Positions 5,623 to 10,446 of a stretch of DNA of 10,446 nt are shown here, piece after piece. The notes beneath the pieces are model-generated. The model did not search any database and had not been told where the DNA came from. It saw nothing but the letters and a program-made list of their open reading frames with translations. The stretch spans positions 1-10,446 of the forward strand of contig DAOVGW010000048.1 in NCBI GenBank assembly GCA_030672225.1, read 5' to 3'. The stretch comes from Dehalococcoidales bacterium (GTDB lineage Bacteria; Chloroflexota; Dehalococcoidia; Dehalococcoidales; ARS1013). The number at the start of each line of letters is the position of its first letter. Position 1 is the stretch's first letter. Position numbers and translations under genes: made by a program.

Positions 5623-7125
5623 CTAGCTTCCTGCCATCCTAACCCCCAGAATCTCAAGCTCGGTATCGGTAAGCCCGACACCCCTCAGGTGGAAACGATT
5701 GCCACGAAGGCTTTCCAGAGCGTTAACACCCATGCCGCCTAGTATATCCTTTAGTTCCAGGCTCCAGCCGCGGAGGAGATTGGCCAGCCGCCGGGCACCA
5801 ATATCAGGATTGACTCTCCTAGTCAGGGCAAGGTCGGTGGTGCAGATACCCCAGGCGCATTTCCCGGTATGGCACTGCTGACACACGGTGCAGCCTAAGG
5901 CGATAAGAGCCGCAGTGCCAATATAGACGGCATCAGCACCAAGGGCGATTGCCTTGGCCACGTCACCGCTGTTTCTGATGCCACCTGAGACCACAATTGA
6001 GGTCTGGTTACGTATACCCTCCTGCCTCAGGCGGCTATCCACCGACGCCAGAGCCATCTCAATTGGGATGCCGACATTGTCACGAATAATCTTGGGGGCA
6101 GCACCGGTAGACCCCCTAAGCCCATCAAGAACAATGATATCGGCACCAGCCCGCACCATACCGCTGGCAATCGCTGCTGAGTTATGCACAGCGGCTATCT
6201 TGACCGATACCGGCTTGGTATAGTTGGTTGCTTCCTTTAGTGCCCAAACCAGTTGGGCTAGGTCTTCAATGGAGTAAATATCGTGCTGCGGTGCCGGAGA
6301 TAGAGCATCTGTCCCCTGGGGAATCATTCGGGTCATGGATACCTCAAGGCTAACCTTTTCCCCAGGCAGGTGTCCGCCAATGCCGGGCTTAGCCCCCTGA
6401 CCAATCTTAATCTCAACCACCCGAGCCACATCAAGGTACTCAGGATGAACGCCGAAGCGCCCTGATGCCACCTGGACAATAGTGTTACTACCATACTTAT
6501 ATAACTTGGGGTGAAGTCCGCCCTCACCGGTATTCCACAGGGTACCCATCTCAGTAGCCGCCCGGGCCAGAGACTCATGCACATTAAGGCTCACTGCTCC
6601 GTAGGACATGGCGGCAAACATAACCGGCACCTCTAGTCTCACCTGAGGGGCTAACTCTGTCTTCAGACTTAAGTCTGCGTGAAGCTCTACCCGCTCAGGT
6701 TTTTGTCCTAGATAGGTAGTAAGCTCCATAGGCTCACGCAACGGGTCAATGGACGGGTTAGTCACCTGGCTGGCATTAAGCACCAAATGGTCCCAGTAGA
6801 TACGCTGGCCTTTATCATCGCCCATGCCGGTGAGGAGTACACCGCCGGTCTCAGCCTGTCTTATGATGTCCTCAATAACCTCAGGACGCCAATTATAGTT
6901 ATCCCGGTAGTCCAGGGGGTTACTTCTAATAGTTAACGCCTTGGTCGGGCAGAAGAGGACACAGCGGTGGCAGCCGACACAGCTCTCCTCATAGCTCCTC
7001 ACCTCATCATCCTCAGCGTCATAGTAGTGGCTGTCAAAGGTGCACTGGTTAACGCACACCTGACACCGAATGCATCGCTCCGGGTCTCTCTCTATTAAAA
7101 ACTTAGCCGGCAGATAGGTCTTCAC
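5623..7125 (-). CDS. Glutamate synthase FMN/Fe-S central domain with N-terminal ferredoxin domain, GltB2-like, 500 aa
   Basis: Catalyses the reductive half of glutamate synthesis: ammonia adds to 2-oxoglutarate and FMN reduces the imine. Residues 18-59 carry two [4Fe-4S] motifs (C18, C21, C24, C28 and C49, C52, C55, C59, the latter CVGCHRCVLFCP). From about 110 to 430 is the FMN TIM barrel: VPVMFAAMSYGAVS, NTGEGGLHP, GQGAKPGIGGHLPGEKV (about 242-258), VSVKIAA, GADIIVLDGLRGSTGAAP (327-344), VVSGGIRNSGDVAKAIALGAD. Then GCTVCQQCHTGKCAWGIC supplies the [3Fe-4S] ligands C412, C418 and C423, plus two extra cysteines (C415, C428). Start is GTG 7123-7125, 12 bases after the hisF stop, with AAAGGG overlapping that stop; no ATG nearby fits. 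The ferredoxin domain suggests electrons from ferredoxin or from the operon's flavoprotein rather than a GltD subunit. Confidence 0.93.
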   Translation of the reverse strand: MKTYLPAKFLIERDPERCIRCQVCVNQCTFDSHYYDAEDDEVRSYEESCVGCHRCVLFCPTKALTIRSNPLDYRDNYNWRPEVIEDIIRQAETGGVLLTGMGDDKGQRIYWDHLVLNASQVTNPSIDPLREPMELTTYLGQKPERVELHADLSLKTELAPQVRLEVPVMFAAMSYGAVSLNVHESLARAATEMGTLWNTGEGGLHPKLYKYGSNTIVQVASGRFGVHPEYLDVARVVEIKIGQGAKPGIGGHLPGEKVSLEVSMTRMIPQGTDALSPAPQHDIYSIEDLAQLVWALKEATNYTKPVSVKIAAVHNSAAIASGMVRAGADIIVLDGLRGSTGAAPKIIRDNVGIPIEMALASVDSRLRQEGIRNQTSIVVSGGIRNSGDVAKAIALGADAVYIGTAALIALGCTVCQQCHTGKCAWGICTTDLALTRRVNPDIGARRLANLLRGWSLELKDILGGMGVNALESLRGNRFHLRGVGLTDTELEILGVRMAGS

Positions 7126-7137
7126 TGTATTAACCCT

Positions 7138-7905
7138 TTAGAATCGTATCGGTATTCCTCTTTTTGCCAGGTATGCCTTGGTCTCACCAATGGAGTAGGT
7201 CCCATAATGGAAGATGCTGGCGACAAGAACCGCATCCGCCTTGCCTAAAACCAGAGCCTGATAAAGGTCTTCCAGAGTGCCGGCACCACCACTGGCAATA
7301 ACCGGCACGGACACTGCCTCAGAAATGGCACGGGTAAGCTCAATGTCATATCCCGCCTTATGCCCATCAGCATCCATGCTGGTAAGCAAAAGTTCCCCAG
7401 CCCCAAGCTCTACTGCCTGTCTTGCCCAGGCGAGGGCGTCAATACCGGTTGGCTTTTGACCACTATAGATATAGACCTCCCACCGAGGCTTCTTACTACT
7501 CTCCACCCGTTTGGCATCTATAGCGACCACGATGCACTGACTGCCAAATTTATTAGCTCCCTCTCCAATGAGGGTAGGATTAAGCACAGCAGCGGTGTTT
7601 ACCGAGACCTTATCTGCCCCGGCGGCTAGCATACGTCGCATATTGCTAATAGAGCGCAGCCCGCCACCAACGGTAAGCGGCATAAAGACCTCCTCGGAGA
7701 TGCGGAGGACTATGTCCACCATGGTACCACGCCCCTCGGGGGTAGCCGTTATATCCAGAAAGACCAACTCATCAGCTCCCTCTTTATAGTAAAAGCTGGC
7801 CAGCTCTACTGGGTCACCAGCATCGCGCAACTCTACAAAGCTCGTTCCCTTTACCACCCGTCCCCCTTTGACATCAAGGCAGGGAATAATCCGCTTAGTC
7901 AGCAT
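7138..7905 (-). CDS. hisF: Imidazole glycerol phosphate synthase cyclase subunit HisF, 255 aa
   Basis: Converts PRFAR and ammonia to imidazole glycerol phosphate and AICAR in histidine biosynthesis; ammonia normally comes from the glutaminase HisH through the barrel. The TIM barrel is complete: IIPCLDVKGGRVVKG with catalytic D11, LTVGGGLRS (77-85), AIDAKR with D130, LLTSMDADG with D180 (T. maritima D176 position) and IASGGAG (203-209). The ammonia gate residues known from T. maritima HisF also line up: R5, E46, K99 and E171. Length is normal. The gene overlaps the end of the class II amidotransferase gene by 11 bases and is followed 12 bases later by the FMN glutamate synthase gene, so it is embedded in the glutamate synthase operon. 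No hisH is in the window. Confidence 0.97.
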   Translation of the reverse strand: MLTKRIIPCLDVKGGRVVKGTSFVELRDAGDPVELASFYYKEGADELVFLDITATPEGRGTMVDIVLRISEEVFMPLTVGGGLRSISNMRRMLAAGADKVSVNTAAVLNPTLIGEGANKFGSQCIVVAIDAKRVESSKKPRWEVYIYSGQKPTGIDALAWARQAVELGAGELLLTSMDADGHKAGYDIELTRAISEAVSVPVIASGGAGTLEDLYQALVLGKADAVLVASIFHYGTYSIGETKAYLAKRGIPIRF

Positions 7906-9046
7906 CTTGTGCCTTCTCCCTAGCTGTTACTAGTGACTGTGACTTGAGTGGCTGTTTCAATCTGCCCACTATCGGCTCACCACCCATTGGAATCCATGAC
8001 CGCTCAAGGTCAGGACAAACAAGTCGGATAGCCGACTCCTCAGACGAAAGGTAGAGCATGTCACCCCTTACCCCCACCGTAAGCGGGCGGAGTCTGATAC
8101 GGTCGGTAAGCCCAATCATCTCACCCTGATGGGCAATAATTACCGTAAAGGGTCCGTTTAACAGAAGACTGCCGTATACCTGACGTAGGGTTCGTAAGAG
8201 CCTCTGCTCCCCCGAGGGGCGACGCTCAATATCAGTCCAAAAGGAAGGCGCCAATATCTTAGCCACTATCTCAATGGGAAGCCCGTGTTTGCGCATCAAG
8301 AGGTCAACTGCATAAGCCACTACTTCGGTATCGGTCTGCATGGTGCAATGATAGCCAAACTGCTCCAGATAGCGCCGATTTATTCCGTAGGATGAAATCT
8401 CACCGTTATGAATTACGGTCCAGTCCAGAATAGAGAACGGGTGAGCGCCACCCCACCAGCCAGGAGTATTGGTCGGAAATCTGCCATGGGCTGTCCACAG
8501 GTAAGCCTGGTACTTCTCCAGACAGAAGTAGTCGGCTATCTCCTCAGGGTAGCCCACCCCCTTAAACACCCCCATATCCTTACCGCTGGAAAAGACAAAG
8601 GCATCTTGGAGCTTGGTATTTATATCCATCACCTGCTCTACCACATAGTCATCATCAGATTGCCCTTGAGGCCTATGCTGGCCTACCTCAAGAAAGTAGC
8701 GCCACAGGAGCGGCGGCGCCACAATTGCCGGTATCGGTCGTGTTGGTATCTCCTCGTCACAAACCAGGTCAAACCTCTCTTTGAGAAAGGCTTCGGTCTG
8801 CCTCTTTCCCTGCCGGCTTAGGTACATTATGTGGAAGGCATATAGCTCGGCATACTCCGGATATAATCCGTAGATAGCAAATCCGCCACCCAAGCCATTA
8901 CTGCGGAGATGCATATTGGCAATAGCCCTGATGACGCCTTCCCCGGAGAACCTCCTGCCTGAGGTATCCATCACCCCGAATATGGAACAGGCATCAATTA
9001 CCTTTTCGTCATGATAGGGGTTATTCATCTGGCTAATTTCTTTCAT
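7895..9046 (-). CDS. Class II glutamine amidotransferase, GltB1-like glutaminase of glutamate synthase, 383 aa
   Basis: Ntn-hydrolase that releases ammonia from glutamine for the FMN domain. The nucleophile is C20 in DACSIFGVM; it must become N-terminal, so the first 19 residues are presumably a cleaved propeptide, as in GltB and PurF. Other GATase II landmarks: HGRFPTNTPGWWGGAHPFS with R189 (about 187-205), HNGEISSYG with N214 and G215 (213-221), QTDTE with D239, and DRIRLRPL (315-322) near the C-terminal part. The about 170 residues between C20 and R189 fit the glutamate synthase type rather than PurF or GlmS. ATG 9046 follows AAGAGCTTAAGG; ATG 9028 (residue 7) is an alternative start that keeps C20 inside. 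Stop overlaps the hisF start. The domain is also found in N-methylglutamate synthase subunit A. Confidence 0.9.
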   Translation of the reverse strand: MKEISQMNNPYHDEKVIDACSIFGVMDTSGRRFSGEGVIRAIANMHLRSNGLGGGFAIYGLYPEYAELYAFHIMYLSRQGKRQTEAFLKERFDLVCDEEIPTRPIPAIVAPPLLWRYFLEVGQHRPQGQSDDDYVVEQVMDINTKLQDAFVFSSGKDMGVFKGVGYPEEIADYFCLEKYQAYLWTAHGRFPTNTPGWWGGAHPFSILDWTVIHNGEISSYGINRRYLEQFGYHCTMQTDTEVVAYAVDLLMRKHGLPIEIVAKILAPSFWTDIERRPSGEQRLLRTLRQVYGSLLLNGPFTVIIAHQGEMIGLTDRIRLRPLTVGVRGDMLYLSSEESAIRLVCPDLERSWIPMGGEPIVGRLKQPLKSQSLVTAREKAQDAD

Positions 9047-9073
9047 AGCCTTAAGCTCTTGGAATAAGAATTC

Positions 9074-10411
9074 CTACTCACCCACAACCATCCCTTCAGA
9101 CCGCTCAAAAGAGACCACCTGAGAAATCACACCTGAAGTTGGCATTTCTAGCCATGGGCGCCACCGTTCTTCAGGCAGAGAGAGGAGACCGAAATCACGA
9201 GCCACCAGCGCCTGCTTGAAACCGCTAACATTTATCCTGTCCTTTATTAAATTATAGACTATACCTGATTTTTCAATGTTGCCCATAAAGACCATTCCCA
9301 CCACCAGCCCATCCTTTAATACTACCTTGCGGTAGTTATCATCATAAATGTTACTGAGCACCTCGTAGCTATCATCGGGCGGGGTGACTATCCCGGCGGA
9401 GACCACATCTAGCCCGAAGTATTTCAGGGAACTCATCGCCAGCCCACCCTGATACTCAGTTCGCACCCCGGCCATGTTAAGTCCGGCAACTCTGCCTCCT
9501 ATATAGGCATTGGGCCAGACAGGGTTAAGCCGATTCTCACCATAGATAAAATCATAAGCCTCAGCCACATCACCACAGGCATAGACATCGGGACTGGATG
9601 TTGCCATATGGCGGTCAACCACTATACCGCGGTTTATCTTTATACCGGTGCCAGACACAAGCTCAGTGCGCGGCAGCACACCAATGGCTACTATCACCAG
9701 GTCACAGGGGACTACTTGCCCATTATCCAGGGTCACACTGCTGACGGTCTTCTCATCTGAGCTAATCTTGGCTACGGTACGACCGGTTACAAGACTAACC
9801 CCGGCCTCTCCGATGGTTGCCTCCTCCCGAGCCGATGTCTCCTCATCAAGAATAGTGTTTAAAATCCGCTCTTTCATCTCCACAACAGTAACTTTAACCC
9901 CTCTCTTTACCAGTGCCTCCGTCACACTTATCCCGATGAGACCGCCACCGATGACCACCGCTCTAGCGGCTCCGTCAAGGTAGTGGTCAATCGCCTTGGC
10001 ATCCTCAAGAGTGATAAAGGTAAAGACCCCCTTCTTCTCAACACCCTCTATCTGGGGAACAATAGGCAGACCACCGGTGGCAACTAGAAGCCGTTCCCAG
10101 GCGATTCTTTTCCCATCGTCCAGCTCAACAGCATGCTCATTTAGAAAAAGACCCTTAACCCTGCTACCTAAGAAAGTGCTGATTTTATTCTTCTCGTAGA
10201 AGTCAGCCGGACGAAACAACATCCCCTCCAGGGAGCGCTCCCGAGCCAGATACTCCGAGATGAGCGGCCGGCTGTAGGCCGGATAGGGCTCATCGGAGAT
10301 AATTGCCAGCGCGCCCTGCCTGTCCACCTCACGTATGGCTTCAGCGGCACCGATGCCACCGGCTGAGTTTCCGATAATCAGATATTTCACCCTTGCTATG
10401 TGCCTCGCCAT
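9074..10411 (-). CDS. FAD-dependent NAD(P) oxidoreductase (NirB/rubredoxin-reductase type), 445 aa
   Basis: Two-dinucleotide-binding-domain flavoprotein of the pyridine nucleotide-disulfide reductase fold. FAD site: IIGNSAGGIGAAEAI (12-26); ATGG at 111-114; NAD(P) site VVIGGGLIG (152-160) followed by VTVVE with an acidic residue at 178, which would favour NADH; second FAD motif VYACGDVAEA (277-286). No CXXC disulfide and no Cys in the SRPLISEYL stretch near residue 48, so it fits the electron-transfer group (rubredoxin reductase, NirB N-terminus) and not thiol reductases. The C-terminal 110 residues carry the usual dimerisation domain, ending with an acidic tail. ATG 10411 has GGAGA four bases upstream (10416-10420). 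The next gene starts 27 bases downstream, so it heads the visible operon. In place it may supply electrons to the glutamate synthase, replacing GltD; this is inference. Confidence 0.85.
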   Translation of the reverse strand: MARHIARVKYLIIGNSAGGIGAAEAIREVDRQGALAIISDEPYPAYSRPLISEYLARERSLEGMLFRPADFYEKNKISTFLGSRVKGLFLNEHAVELDDGKRIAWERLLVATGGLPIVPQIEGVEKKGVFTFITLEDAKAIDHYLDGAARAVVIGGGLIGISVTEALVKRGVKVTVVEMKERILNTILDEETSAREEATIGEAGVSLVTGRTVAKISSDEKTVSSVTLDNGQVVPCDLVIVAIGVLPRTELVSGTGIKINRGIVVDRHMATSSPDVYACGDVAEAYDFIYGENRLNPVWPNAYIGGRVAGLNMAGVRTEYQGGLAMSSLKYFGLDVVSAGIVTPPDDSYEVLSNIYDDNYRKVVLKDGLVVGMVFMGNIEKSGIVYNLIKDRINVSGFKQALVARDFGLLSLPEERWRPWLEMPTSGVISQVVSFERSEGMVVGE

Positions 10412-10446
10412 TTTGTCTCCATTTTTATTTGCCGCTCAGCCCTGCC

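Noticed and set aside
6333..6584. 83-codon minus-strand open frame inside the FMN-domain gene
   Set aside because: Alternative frame within a gene with continuous conserved motifs; no ribosome binding site seen.
8408..8821. 137-codon open frame on the plus strand
   Set aside because: It lies wholly antisense to the class II amidotransferase gene, whose motifs are clear, and its product resembles no family.
9648..9983. 111-codon Ser/Thr-rich open frame on the plus strand
   Set aside because: Antisense to the NAD-binding domain of the flavoprotein; the low-complexity Ser/Thr/Pro composition is typical of a shadow frame.
1..10446. Mobile element, prophage or defence island
   Set aside because: No transposase, integrase, terminal repeats or defence-type genes were seen; all genes are metabolic, membrane or tRNA genes with similar base composition.

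Overview
The window looks like chromosomal DNA of a bacterium with moderate GC. The protein style (split glutamate synthase with ferredoxin-like domains, a zinc-ribbon plus OB-fold protein, VTT/DedA and MFS membrane proteins) would fit a Chloroflexota/Dehalococcoidia-type anaerobe, but that placement is an impression without any search. No mobile element, CRISPR array, prophage or rRNA gene is visible, and gene density is high.

Left part (1-2966). The 3' end of argC (arginine biosynthesis) enters from the left edge. It is followed after 7 bases by a 12-TM-type MFS transporter on the same strand. The transporter gene converges on, and overlaps by 38 bases, a VTT/DedA-type membrane protein on the minus strand. 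Divergent from that gene is a tRNA-Glu(TTC) with its own good promoter. A second near-consensus promoter then drives a zinc-ribbon/Pro-Glu linker/OB-fold protein of unknown role.

Middle (2967-3171). A 205-base convergent intergenic region holds a hairpin with A/T flanks that can terminate from both sides, and an 8-bp inverted repeat.

Right part (3172-10411, all minus strand). This is a tight nitrogen-assimilation operon, read right to left: an FAD/NAD(P) oxidoreductase, a class II glutamine amidotransferase (GltB1-like), HisF, a ferredoxin-domain/FMN glutamate synthase central domain (GltB2-like), a GXGXG domain protein (GltB3-like), a previously uncalled 44-residue small protein, and a divergent glutamine synthetase. 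Together GltB1, GltB2 and GltB3 make up the catalytic parts of glutamate synthase as separate polypeptides: glutaminase, ammonia-consuming FMN/Fe-S site, and structural beta-helix. The oxidoreductase is a candidate electron donor and the glutamine synthetase would supply glutamine. HisF, the ammonia-using cyclase of histidine biosynthesis, lies inside this set, overlapping the glutaminase gene by 11 bases.

The points most worth a second look are the hisF insertion between glutaminase and FMN synthase genes, the small ORF with a near-perfect ribosome binding site that is in frame with the glutamine synthetase and separated from it by one TGA and one codon, the insertions in the glutamine synthetase active-site loops, and the alternative reading of the cluster as N-methylglutamate-synthase-like.
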